64,000 nt of DNA from Mucilaginibacter sp. MD40 (GTDB taxonomy: Bacteria; Bacteroidota; Bacteroidia; Sphingobacteriales; Sphingobacteriaceae): assembly GCF_002288635.1 (NCBI RefSeq), contig NZ_NRSW01000001.1, positions 2,871,852-2,935,851 of the forward strand. The letters run 5' to 3'. The notes under the pieces were generated by a model. The model searched no databases. It was not told the DNA's origin and saw nothing but the letters and a program-made list of their open reading frames with translations. This document shows, one piece after another, positions 46,109 to 54,664 of the stretch (the stretch's first letter is position 1; every line of letters begins with the position of its first letter). The position numbers were made by a program, and so were the translations under genes.

Positions 46109-46816
46109 ATGTCTGCAAATAAGATACAAAAAATAGAAGATCATTTCATATACAGAATTGGCTGGTTACGCGCGGGGGTGTTGGGTGCAAATGATGGAAT
46201 ATTATCAACTACAAGTTTGGTGATTGGTGTTGCGGCGGCCACATCAGACAGAGGCACTATTGCTTTAACCGCATTATCAGGTTTAATTGCAGGTGCTATG
46301 TCTATGGCGGCAGGTGAGTATGTTTCTGTAAGCTCACAGGAAGAAACCGAAAAAGCGGACATTGCCCGTGAAAAGGCTGAACTTCGGGATATGCCTGAGC
46401 AAGAACTACAGGAAATTATTGAGATTTATAAAGGTAGAGGTTTAAATGCTGCTCTCGCTGAAGAAGTTGCTGTTGCACTTACCAAACATAATGCTTTAGA
46501 GACTCACCTGCGCGACGAACTCGGCATGACAGAGATTTCAGCGGCAAATCCATTACAAGCCGCTCTGGCTTCTTTTGTTTCCTTTATTATAGGGGCAATA
46601 TTGCCTTTGCTTGTAGCCTTTCTGGCGCCATTGAAAGCCATGGTTTTGTGGCAATACGTTTGTTCTATCCTATTTCTAATGGTATTAGGTGGTATTTCTG
46701 CAAAGACAGGCGGAGCACCTGTTGCCAGGGGCGTGATTAAGGTATGTCTATGGGGAACTATAGCAATGGCTACAACGGCGCTAATAGGCCATCTTTTTGG
46801 AACGCATATCGTTTAG
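46109..46816 (+). CDS. VIT1/CCC1 family iron/manganese transporter
   Basis: 235 residues with five TM helices. The first family motif is GWLRAGVLGANDGILSTTSL, followed by LSGLIAGAMSMAAGEYVSVSSQ with the metal-binding Glu and Met residues. A charged cytosolic helix (about 75-115) and three TMs follow. The family moves Fe2+/Mn2+ out of the cytosol. It is divergent from the ohrR operon, which fits oxidative-stress and iron handling side by side. A TATATTTG box at 46040-46047 may be its -7 element, although the -33 match is poor. Confidence 0.9.
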   Translation: MSANKIQKIEDHFIYRIGWLRAGVLGANDGILSTTSLVIGVAAATSDRGTIALTALSGLIAGAMSMAAGEYVSVSSQEETEKADIAREKAELRDMPEQELQEIIEIYKGRGLNAALAEEVAVALTKHNALETHLRDELGMTEISAANPLQAALASFVSFIIGAILPLLVAFLAPLKAMVLWQYVCSILFLMVLGGISAKTGGAPVARGVIKVCLWGTIAMATTALIGHLFGTHIV

Positions 46817-46828
46817 ATAAGTAATTGC

Positions 46829-48126
46829 TTATTGAGTATGCATAGCTTTGACAATGTTTCTTGTAAGCCGTTGCAGCAAGGTAGCATCCTCGGTAACAAT
46901 GTCAGCATCCGCCACCATTCCCTGTTTAAGCCTGATATTCTTTTTTATGTCAGATCGGCGGGCATCTAAGGTAACCCTTGATGTAAAAATGCTATCCCTG
47001 TATGGAACATCGGCAATATAAGTTATGCGGCCTTTCAGCATACCAAATTCCTCAAAACGATAGCCTTTAAGTTTAATCAAAACCTCCTGCCCTTGTTTTA
47101 CCTTTCCCATGTTATCCTGCGGAATATTCATTTCGCCAAAGAACTTATCATTACCAGCATTAATATAAAATATGTCTGTTGATGGTGATACGAGTTGATT
47201 CTCCTGTATATTCCCTGCAAATGTTATCCTCCCGCTTTCCGGAGCAGCCAGCACGTATTTATTTTTCCAATCCTCGGCCTGGCTTATTAAACTATTAAGT
47301 GCCTGTGAAAACTTCTCTTTTTCTTCGCTTATTTGGTTATCCAGTTCTAATATTTCCTTTTGTTTGGCAAGTAAATTAGTGCGGGCACTTATTAAGGCGG
47401 CCTGGGTTTGTATCAACGGGGCTTTTCGCGCGATATACTTGCTCTCCTGTTGCCTCAATTCCGAAGGCGTTTCTACTTTTTGATCAGCAAGCTTGCGGTG
47501 CATTTTAAATTCTTCTTCGGCCAAACCGGCGTCACGCTGTTGCAGGTCGCGTTCGCTGTTTAACTGTGTTATTTGCTGAGCAAGGCTTTGTATGTCTTTG
47601 TTTAAATAATCGCGCTTTTTTAATAAAAATCCACTTTGTACAGTTGTGGTATAACTTAATAACGACTGATTAAAGGTTTGAAATGCTGATTGTAATTCGC
47701 CAAGTTGATTATAGCTTTCCTGGGTAGAAAAATAGCTTTTAACAACAACTTTACCCATACCAAATAGCTGCTGTAATTGCTTCAAAGCAGACAAAAGCTG
47801 TAACACTTGCGGGTGACTGGCCGTGCTCTCGACATATGCCAAAGGTTGCCCGGCAGTTACTTGAGCATTGTTAGCAATAAGTAACTTCTCTAACCTCCCG
47901 GTTACTTTAGGAACTATAGGCTTGGCCGCATTGGGCGAAGTTATTTTAAGACTGGCTTTTACAATGTCCGGGTATTTTATTAGAGCTGATAAACTTAATA
48001 TGAGCAACAAAATACTAAAAAAACACCTATTCCCCATCGTAATATCCATCCGGGTGGCGCGGTTATAATATCTTGCATATCGTCACTGTGCCTGCTTTCT
48101 GCAGTAACTTCTTTTATTAGTGGCAT
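46829..48126 (-). CDS. HlyD-family adaptor of the peptide ABC exporter, reading frame apparently shifted
   Basis: Periplasmic adaptor paired with the C39 ABC exporter, 8 bp downstream of it. The main frame opens only at 48049, with an odd start (MDITMGNRCFFSILLLILSL). A second frame from ATG 48126 gives MPLIKEV and then DDMQDIITAPPGWILRWGIG, the usual N-terminus of these adaptors. The two frames join perfectly if the T7 run (A7 at 48017-48023 on the + strand) had one more T, giving WGIGVFFSILLLILSLSALI and about 432 residues. The rest is intact: KVTGRLEKLLIANNAQVTAG, long coiled coil, VLAAPESGRITFAGNIQENQ. It could be a sequencing error, a real inactivation or slippage-controlled expression. 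Confidence 0.85.
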
Positions 48127-48134
48127 AATAAATA

Positions 48135-50312
48135 TCAGGTTCCTAATTCAAGTTGATTTTTTACCAATTCATAGTACTTGCCCCGTAAATCGGTAAGCTG
48201 TGTATGTGTACCCTGCTCAATTATTGTCCCTTTTTCTAATAAAACAATATTATCAGCATTGCTTACTGTACTTAACCGATGTGCTACTATGACAACTGTA
48301 CGGCCACTAAAAAATTGCTGCATGTTGTTCATAATTACACGTTCATTATTGGCATCAAGCGAGTTGGTGGCCTCATCAAAAAATATATACTCAGGGTTTT
48401 TATAAACTGCACGGGCTATCAACAGCCGCTGGCGCTGCCCCTGACTGATGCCATTTCCCTCTGCCCCTATTTTGGTTTTTAATCCCAATGGCAACCCATC
48501 TATGAGATCTTGTATGTTGGCTACTTCAATAGCATGCCGCAGCTTGTCTTTATCGGGGTGGTCATCTCCTACGGCGATATTCCTTTCTATACTGTCAGAA
48601 AAAATAAACCCATCCTGCATAACTACGCCGCATGAACTTCGCCAGCGTTTAAAGCCAATATGACTTAATAGTTGCCCACCTACCTTTATTTCGCCCTTGT
48701 TAGGTTCATAAAAACGGAGTAACAGTTTTAAAATGGTTGTTTTACCGCTTCCGCTCATACCAACTATGGCAGTAGTTTTTCCCTGAGGTATCTCCAAGTT
48801 GATGTCCTGCAAAACTGATTCATTACCCGCGCCGGGGTACTTAAAAGTAAGGTTATTAAGACTTATAGTAAGGCTTGCAGGCAGTGTGTGGTTAAATTCC
48901 TTTTCCGCAGGTTCTTCATCATCCATATCATGTATCTCATTCAAACGTTCCAGACTAATTTTCGCATCCTGGAAATTTTGTATGAAAGCTAAAAACTGCT
49001 GTACAGGCGCGTTTAACTGGCCAATGATGTATTGTACGGCCATCATGGCACCAAGTGTTAATTGCCCGTCAATTACCGCTTTAGCGCTTAAAAAAGTAAT
49101 GAGCAGGTTGGTAGTTTCGTTTATAAGCGTTGAGCCGCCCTGCTGATACTGGCTTAAAGCTAAACTTTTAACGTTAAACTTAAATAAGCGCGCCTGCAGA
49201 TGTTCCCACTCCCAGCGTTTTTGCTGTTCGCAGTTATTGAGCTTTATCTCCTGCATGCCATTCACGAGCTGAACAATACTGCTTTGGTTTTTTGCGGATA
49301 TTTCAAAGCTCTTGTAATTAATATCGCGCCGGCGTTTAAGGAAGGCAACTATCCAGCCAGTGTACAATATGCTGCTAACCACATACACAAAGAAAATGGC
49401 AATATTGTAATAGGCCAATACCACTGAAAAAATCAGCAAGTTGAACATTGAGAACAGTGTACTCAGTGTCGATCCTGTAAGGAAGCTCTCTATGCGGCGC
49501 TGATCGTTCATACGCTGCATGATATCACCTGTCATTTTAGTATCAAAGAAACTAATGGGCAGCTTCATCAGCTTGATCAGGAAATCCGTAAGGATGGAGA
49601 TATTTACACGGGTACTGATGTGTAGTAGTATCCATGAACGTATAAACTCCACACTAACACGGCCTACAATGAGCATGGCTTGCGCAATGATAACGATGTA
49701 TACGAAATTTAGGTTACGGGTATTTATGCCAATATCTACAACGGATTGTGTAAGGAAAGGAGTTATTAGCTGAAGTAGGCTGCCTATGCCCAGTCCGAAT
49801 AACAACTGCATCACCAATCGCCTGTAAGTAACCAGGTAACGCAAAATTATTCCCCAGCTAACGGCACCGCTTTTCTCATTCTCCTGTTCATAAAAGTATG
49901 GAGTTGGCGATAATAGCAAAACTATACCTTCTTGTTTTTCTGTATCTGAAGCCCAATTTTTCAAGAATTCTGCTTCGATCAATGTTACCAGGCCACTTCC
50001 AGGATCGGCAATATAATAACGCCCTTTTTTGATTTTATAAAGCACCACAAAATGGTTTTGCCGCCAATGCAATATGCAGGGCAACTCTGCTTCGTTAAGG
50101 TCCTGTAAATTAATTTTTGCGCCAAGTGATCTGAAACCAATTTTTTCGGCGGCATCACTTATGCCTAAAAGCGACACCCCTTCCCTATTGATCTCACAAA
50201 GCTGTCTGAGCGTTTGTATCTTAAAATTACGGCCGTGATATTTTGCCACCATCCTTAAACAGGTGGGACCGCAGTCCATTTGATCAGGTTGTTTGTAGAA
50301 GGGGAAAGGCAT
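48135..50312 (-). CDS. Peptidase-containing ABC exporter (C39 bacteriocin-type)
   Basis: 725 residues. N-terminal C39 peptidase (about 1-135): Q8, C14 in QMDCGPTC, H87 in WRQNHFVVLY and D103 in IADPGSG form an intact active site that cuts after double-glycine leaders. Six-TM exporter domain (about 160-440). ABC domain (about 475-725): Walker A GMSGSGKTTILKLL, signature ISQGQRQRLLIARA, Walker B YIFFDEATNSLD. It would cleave the GG leaders of the two Cys-rich precursors and export the cores. It lies downstream of precursor A (50725-50510) and upstream of the HlyD gene. Confidence 0.96.
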   Translation of the reverse strand: MPFPFYKQPDQMDCGPTCLRMVAKYHGRNFKIQTLRQLCEINREGVSLLGISDAAEKIGFRSLGAKINLQDLNEAELPCILHWRQNHFVVLYKIKKGRYYIADPGSGLVTLIEAEFLKNWASDTEKQEGIVLLLSPTPYFYEQENEKSGAVSWGIILRYLVTYRRLVMQLLFGLGIGSLLQLITPFLTQSVVDIGINTRNLNFVYIVIIAQAMLIVGRVSVEFIRSWILLHISTRVNISILTDFLIKLMKLPISFFDTKMTGDIMQRMNDQRRIESFLTGSTLSTLFSMFNLLIFSVVLAYYNIAIFFVYVVSSILYTGWIVAFLKRRRDINYKSFEISAKNQSSIVQLVNGMQEIKLNNCEQQKRWEWEHLQARLFKFNVKSLALSQYQQGGSTLINETTNLLITFLSAKAVIDGQLTLGAMMAVQYIIGQLNAPVQQFLAFIQNFQDAKISLERLNEIHDMDDEEPAEKEFNHTLPASLTISLNNLTFKYPGAGNESVLQDINLEIPQGKTTAIVGMSGSGKTTILKLLLRFYEPNKGEIKVGGQLLSHIGFKRWRSSCGVVMQDGFIFSDSIERNIAVGDDHPDKDKLRHAIEVANIQDLIDGLPLGLKTKIGAEGNGISQGQRQRLLIARAVYKNPEYIFFDEATNSLDANNERVIMNNMQQFFSGRTVVIVAHRLSTVSNADNIVLLEKGTIIEQGTHTQLTDLRGKYYELVKNQLELGT

Positions 50313-50450
50313 CGGTTAAGGTAATAAAGCTTAAATACAAGTGAAAGTTTAATTTGAAGTTAATCAAAATAAAGAGCATTTGATGGAGTAATTGCAATTA
50401 TTTGATAAGAGTGTTACGAGCAACAAATAATTATTAATGGTGGACAATAA

Positions 50451-50504
50451 TTAGCGATGACTTTTAACTAATAATTTCAATTCTCAGTCTTTCATCATCG
50501 CTAA
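50451..50504 (-). repeat. Inverted repeat downstream of precursor A
   Basis: TTAGCGATGA (50451-50460) pairs with TCATCGCTAA (50495-50504), 10 bp perfect, loop 34 bases. It begins 5 bases after the precursor A stop codon. There is no strong T run, so a stabilising or processing hairpin is likelier than a strict terminator. The arms share AGCGATG with the hairpin after precursor B. Confidence 0.5.
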
Positions 50505-50509
50505 TATTC

Positions 50510-50725
50510 TTATCTACAATCTACATCTGTGCAACAATCATTATCAGAACAATAAGTATCTGCAGCAGTTTGACAATCTGTAACGGATCCTCCACAAGAT
50601 GTAGTTGAAGGAACATTAGCGCAACCTGATGAAGAATCCCAAGCCCATGTGCAAATAACAGGTGCCGCTTTTCCACCTAAAACATTTTTCATCTCGAATC
50701 GTGAGAGCTTTAGAAATTTAGACAT
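50510..50725 (-). CDS. Double-glycine-leader Cys-rich secreted peptide precursor A
   Basis: 71 residues from ATG 50725. Leader MSKFLKLSRFEMKNVLGG ends in Gly17-Gly18, the cleavage signal for C39 exporters. The 53-residue core has cysteines at 25, 35, 44, 51, 59, 64, 65 and 70, ends in CR and is acidic. All eight cysteines are at the same positions as in precursor B (52804-52589). The start is set by that paralogue; an upstream in-frame ATG at 50800 lies in the conserved leader element and would add 25 unrelated residues. No lanthionine, radical-SAM or grasp enzymes are nearby, so the likely modification is disulfide bonding. Activity (bacteriocin, signal or other) is unknown. Confidence 0.85.
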   Translation of the reverse strand: MSKFLKLSRFEMKNVLGGKAAPVICTWAWDSSSGCANVPSTTSCGGSVTDCQTAADTYCSDNDCCTDVDCR

Positions 50726-50748
50726 AATACAAGTATTTAAATTATTCA

Positions 50749-50827
50749 TTTGCCATATCCACGCCTTGGCAATTTCGGCTGTATGCAGGAAAAAGTACAT
50801 ACTCCTTTACTTTCGCGAGAAGTTTCT
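50749..50827 (-). promoter_or_regulatory. Conserved upstream element, copy A
   Basis: About 79 bp nearly repeated at 52832-52911. The first 26 bases on the reverse strand (50827-50802), including CTCGCGAAAGTAAAGGAG, are identical. The rest has about 11 changes and one indel. It contains AAAGGAG one base before an ATG (50800) that opens the reading MYFFLHTAEIAKAWIWQ in frame with the precursor. It may be a 5' leader, cis-regulatory RNA or dispersed repeat. The 223 bp between the TlpA-like gene and precursor A hold nothing else visible. Confidence 0.6.
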
Positions 50828-51024
50828 ATAAATTATCAAAGAATCGAAGAGTAACGTATTTCTGTTTTAATTTAAACAAAAACGTTATAATATCTTGTAA
50901 AATTTGCCGATAATTAGAAAGCATATCATGGAATATTAGAGTGATGATTAGATTTTTGTAATATGCTTATATTTTGTTCCCCTGTAACGTTAATTATCTC
51001 AAACAATAATCCAAAATCATGCTT

Positions 51025-52500
51025 CTAATTTACTTTCCTCAAAACATCAACAAACCCAGCGTCCGAAGGTCTTAAATCATTAGTTTCAATTCGTTTACCA
51101 GTCTTATCGTAAAGGAAATAATTGGGCAATGAGTTAATTTTATAGAACCTCGCAAAATCAGATAAAAAATTACCCGACACTATATAATTATTGTCCTCAA
51201 GTTTAAGTGCTGCGGATTTGTTTTTCCATGCCACTTTATCCTTATCAAAGGACAAGTAAATAAAATCAACCTTTCCCTTAAACTCCTGTTGAAGTTTCTT
51301 CTCAAAAGGCATTTCCTTAATACAGGGTACACACCAGCTTGCCCAGCAGATGATAAGTACAGGCTTTTTATTAAAAAAATTACTGATATTTTTATACTGA
51401 TCATTTACATCGGCAACGCCGGATTTCATAGCGTCTTTTAATCCGTATGTTTTTGCCGCCAAGCTTTTCCTTAAATTATAAGCCGAGTCCAGGTAATCAC
51501 GATAAGGCTTGTTGTGGCAAAAAGATTTGTAATCGGTTAGCAAAGAATCAAATGCCGGGTATATCAATTCAGGATTTCCTAAAAAAGTTGATAAATGATG
51601 CGTTAGTAAATGATTTTTAATGGTATCAGCATAATTCTTTTTGATAGCATTATAAATACTGATAAGATCCTCGTTACTAAATGGCTGGTTACCTGTTTGC
51701 AAACGGTTAATTGCACATGTATAAGCATAGGCGGCTAAATTATACGCACTGGTGTTAAAATATAATTCTGGATCATTAAAATTAGCATCCAACAATGCAG
51801 TGCGGCAGTATTTTGGATATTGGTCGAGATTTAACCCCCTTGCTAATGGCTTAAGAAGGTTAGTTATATATGAGGCATATACTTCTGATTTCGCAAGCTT
51901 TCTGTAGTAATTATCTATTTGGTGTTCTTTACCGTATTTAAAAATGAACTGACATTCGGCCGCGTATTTATCGGTTGCCGTGTTACAATAACGGTTTAAA
52001 GTATCTGTCTTCCTGAACGGCAGCGCTTCGCTCCAGCCTAAAGCACCAAACCTGTTAGCAAGCGAATCAAAAAGCGCGTAGATAAATTTGTTTTTGCCCT
52101 CAATAACAATCGTATTAAACCATGGCCTTGGGTATTTTCCATTGAGTTTAATCTTCGGTTGCGTACCACTATTAATATTAACCACCATCTTATCGCCAGG
52201 TATAATAAATGTTTTATAACCAAACCCCGAACCTAAAAAACCACAGCTTATTTGTGATACAGGATACTGACAAGTGCTTTCAATAATACCACCATCCAGG
52301 TGTTTTACAGAAATGAGCTTATCCGGGTAGTATGGACTCTCGCCGTAGGCTTGCAGACCCAAAGGCTTTACAAGAAAAAAATAAAAGGAATCTTTTTTCA
52401 AACTATCTGCCTTATACCTGTAAGTAATGGTAATTACTTTTTGGGATGATGCCTTTAATACAAAGAACATTAGTACTGAAAAGAATAAGGCTTTTTTCAT
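51025..52500 (-). CDS. Secreted protein with C-terminal TlpA-like thioredoxin domain
   Basis: 491 residues. Signal peptide MKKALFFSVLMFFVLKASSQ, a beta-rich then alpha-helical N-terminal part of about 330 residues without a recognised name, and a TlpA/ResA-type thioredoxin domain (about 370-491) with the active site WASWCVPCIKEM and a cis-Pro in NSLPNYFLYD. The WCVPC form suggests a periplasmic reductase or isomerase. It lies between the two Cys-rich precursor genes, so proofreading of their disulfides is a reasonable inference. Confidence 0.88.
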   Translation of the reverse strand: MKKALFFSVLMFFVLKASSQKVITITYRYKADSLKKDSFYFFLVKPLGLQAYGESPYYPDKLISVKHLDGGIIESTCQYPVSQISCGFLGSGFGYKTFIIPGDKMVVNINSGTQPKIKLNGKYPRPWFNTIVIEGKNKFIYALFDSLANRFGALGWSEALPFRKTDTLNRYCNTATDKYAAECQFIFKYGKEHQIDNYYRKLAKSEVYASYITNLLKPLARGLNLDQYPKYCRTALLDANFNDPELYFNTSAYNLAAYAYTCAINRLQTGNQPFSNEDLISIYNAIKKNYADTIKNHLLTHHLSTFLGNPELIYPAFDSLLTDYKSFCHNKPYRDYLDSAYNLRKSLAAKTYGLKDAMKSGVADVNDQYKNISNFFNKKPVLIICWASWCVPCIKEMPFEKKLQQEFKGKVDFIYLSFDKDKVAWKNKSAALKLEDNNYIVSGNFLSDFARFYKINSLPNYFLYDKTGKRIETNDLRPSDAGFVDVLRKVN

Positions 52501-52535
52501 AAATCTGAGGTAAGAATATTATTACATAATAAATC

Positions 52536-52578
52536 AGCGATGGTAAGCCAATTAATTATCAAATTACTTACCATCGCT
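52536..52578 (-). repeat. Hairpin downstream of precursor B
   Basis: AGCGATGGTAAG (52536-52547) and CTTACCATCGCT (52567-52578), 12 bp perfect with a 19-base loop, starting 10 bases after the precursor B stop. It is followed by an AT-rich stretch but no clean T run. It could end or protect the precursor mRNA so that precursor exceeds enzyme. Confidence 0.6.
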
Positions 52579-52588
52579 ATTAGTGATA

Positions 52589-52804
52589 TTATCTGCAGTC
52601 TACATCCTCGCAGCAATCATTGTTGGAACAATTGTTGTCTGCACCAGTTTGGCAATCTGCAGCGCTTCCTGCGCATGATGTTGTTGTCGTACCAGAAGCA
52701 CAATCAGAGCCAGCAGCCCAAGTCCATGTACAGGTAACACCAGCCGCTTTTCCACCTAACACATTTTTCATCTCTCCTCTTGAGAGCTTCAAAAATTTTG
52801 ACAT
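52589..52804 (-). CDS. Double-glycine-leader Cys-rich secreted peptide precursor B
   Basis: 71 residues. Leader MSKFLKLSRGEMKNVLGG (one residue different from precursor A), cleavage expected after Gly18. The core has the same eight cysteine positions (25, 35, 44, 51, 59, 64, 65, 70) and the shared stretch NDCCxDVDCR. The rest is Thr/Ser/Ala-rich and variable (GTTTTSCAGSAADCQTG), so the cysteine frame is conserved while loops drift. It sits between the VKOR fusion gene and the TlpA-like gene, with the conserved upstream element in front and a hairpin behind. Confidence 0.88.
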   Translation of the reverse strand: MSKFLKLSRGEMKNVLGGKAAGVTCTWTWAAGSDCASGTTTTSCAGSAADCQTGADNNCSNNDCCEDVDCR

Positions 52805-52831
52805 AAAATAAAAGATTAATTATTACTTATC

Positions 52832-52911
52832 TTTGCCGTAACCACGCCCCGGCAATTCTGGCGGCATGCAGGTAAAAGTGCAATGCTCCTTTACTTTCGC
52901 GAGAAGTTTCT
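52832..52911 (-). promoter_or_regulatory. Conserved upstream element, copy B
   Basis: Homologous to 50749-50827. It starts 2 bases after the VKOR-fusion stop codon and ends 28 bp before precursor B. Read in the frame matching copy A it gives LHFYLHAARIAGAWLRQR and then a stop, similar to MYFFLHTAEIAKAWIWQ of copy A. The amino-acid-level similarity hints at a short leader ORF or a coding remnant. A stem AAAGT/ACTTT flanks the AAAGGAG sequence in both copies. Confidence 0.6.
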
Positions 52912-52912
52912 T

Positions 52913-54556
52913 TTATTGCTGTACCAGCAGGTATTTAATATCTTGTATACGGTAAGCATCCGGCAAACGGTAGCCGTTTACCAGGATGGTGGGCGTGGCT
53001 TTTACCTCAGCTAAATTGCACCAATCATGCTGCTCTTTTAATTTATTAAACTTGCCTTCATCTAAGTTTACAGGATAGGTTTTGGCCCATTCCTGATAGT
53101 TTTTCTGTTTCTGTTCGTACCAATCGTGTAAGGCCTTTTTCACAGTGCTTTTATCGCTGTTATCATTAAGGGCCATTAAATGCCTGGTTACGGGTGTTTT
53201 TATATCATCCTCATGGTTGGATGCCGTAAAAACCAGCCTCAGTTGTATATCCAGGTTATGTTTAAGCCATTCATCAAATATCTGATGCGTTTTGGCACAG
53301 GGCGGGCAGTAAGGATTACTTACCATGGTGATAACGTTTTCAGCTGCTGTATTGCCTAAAACGATGCTCCAGTCGGGGCTTGGGCTGCTGTATTTAGGTT
53401 GATCTTGCAGCAACTTATTAAACAGATCGGCGTTGTATTTAAAGCCGCGCAACTGGTGCTGCAGACTTTCGGCTTTTTGCGCTTTTTGTATTACCGGTTT
53501 AATCAACAGCCATAATACCGCTGGGGTAACCAAGCAAAGTATAATTCTGGCCAAAGCCTGCACGGATGGCGACTCAAATGGTTGTGTTAATAAAGTAACA
53601 AAAGGTATAAACTCCAGCCATAACAGCACTTGTACTGTGCAACACAGCACACACCATTGTTTGGCCACTTTTGCCTGGTAATAAATAGAATATATAGTAT
53701 AAGGTAAACTTACAATGTTTAATATGGCCAATAATTGTAGTGTGCCCATGTTGCCACCGGCAAACAAAACCGTAATCCAAGTGCCGGCAAAATAAAAGAA
53801 TCCCATATCGCTCCAGGTTAGCCCTTTTACTACATTAGCGACCTTTGACGTTAATATCGCATTACAGTTGGTTTTTCCCCCACCCCCACATAAGGTTTGT
53901 ACCAAAGGGTTATTCTTGTCTATGCTCTGTAGCAATAATAACGCTGAAACCGCCAATCCCGCCGTTTTAAAAACAAGTACCAGCAAGCTTTGCCATGTAG
54001 TTAAATAGTTGTTGATTAATAAGGCGCCTGCTATCACGATTATTATAGTTAAAACAAGCGTAACGCTGTAGCGGACATCATCAAAATTAAATGGCCTGCT
54101 TGCATGGGTGTCTTTTTCAATTTTGGTATTCTCGGGTACAAGTACTACGCCATCAAATAACTGCTTAAAATCATCTAAAGACATTGTAGTAGTGCCGTTA
54201 CCCGTTCCTGTTACCTGTACAGATGTTAAGGAAATGCTTTTAACCATCATATATTCGGCACCGGGCTTTTTAGTATGCGCAATAAACGGGCAGGGTACAT
54301 CTGTAAGATCTTCCGGATTGATGCGATAAGCAGCCGCATCCGCGCCATAATAATTCAGCGCATCGTTTACAGCAAGCAAGTTGGGGTAATCGGGGTGTGT
54401 ATAAAGTTCTTCGGTTACTTCAGTATCTGTAATTTGAGCACCAATAGCTTTCAGTAGTTCTACAGTTACGTACTCGGGGTTGTTGGGTTTGTTATTAAAC
54501 AACATGTAAGGTTTAGTATTTACAAGCAAGTTAACCAATCTATTTTTAACGTTCAA
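52913..54556 (-). CDS. VKOR / thioredoxin fusion with degenerate C39 domain, disulfide-forming enzyme
   Basis: 547 residues numbered from the TTG at 54556; an ATG at 54505 (residue 18) is an alternative start. The N-terminal part (about 20-140) is C39-like, but the catalytic Cys is missing (NNPEYVTVELLKAIG), as is the His. Four to five TM helices form a vitamin K epoxide reductase domain with C223/C231 and the active pair C302-V-L-C305. The C-terminal thioredoxin domain (about 395-547) has SNPYCPPCAK (C417, C420) and cis-Pro P522. This composition would oxidise substrate thiols and pass electrons to quinone. With two 8-Cys precursors in the operon, those are the likely substrates; the dead C39 domain may hold the GG leader. 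Confidence 0.9.
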   Translation of the reverse strand: MNVKNRLVNLLVNTKPYMLFNNKPNNPEYVTVELLKAIGAQITDTEVTEELYTHPDYPNLLAVNDALNYYGADAAAYRINPEDLTDVPCPFIAHTKKPGAEYMMVKSISLTSVQVTGTGNGTTTMSLDDFKQLFDGVVLVPENTKIEKDTHASRPFNFDDVRYSVTLVLTIIIVIAGALLINNYLTTWQSLLVLVFKTAGLAVSALLLLQSIDKNNPLVQTLCGGGGKTNCNAILTSKVANVVKGLTWSDMGFFYFAGTWITVLFAGGNMGTLQLLAILNIVSLPYTIYSIYYQAKVAKQWCVLCCTVQVLLWLEFIPFVTLLTQPFESPSVQALARIILCLVTPAVLWLLIKPVIQKAQKAESLQHQLRGFKYNADLFNKLLQDQPKYSSPSPDWSIVLGNTAAENVITMVSNPYCPPCAKTHQIFDEWLKHNLDIQLRLVFTASNHEDDIKTPVTRHLMALNDNSDKSTVKKALHDWYEQKQKNYQEWAKTYPVNLDEGKFNKLKEQHDWCNLAEVKATPTILVNGYRLPDAYRIQDIKYLLVQQ

Positions 54557-54664
54557 GAAAAAATAGATTAGAAAAGAATTAGAAGGTTAACCATAACACT
54601 AATAGCATGTTGCTTCAAAACCAATTTCCGGGACGCCTGTTCTCTTTTATCACAAAGTGTACAT

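Noticed and set aside
50726..50800. N-terminal extension of precursor A from the ATG at 50800
   Set aside because: The paralogue lacks an in-frame equivalent, the leader MSKFLKLSR is the conserved start in both, and the GGAG is only one base from that ATG. The short peptide may still be a leader ORF, noted separately.
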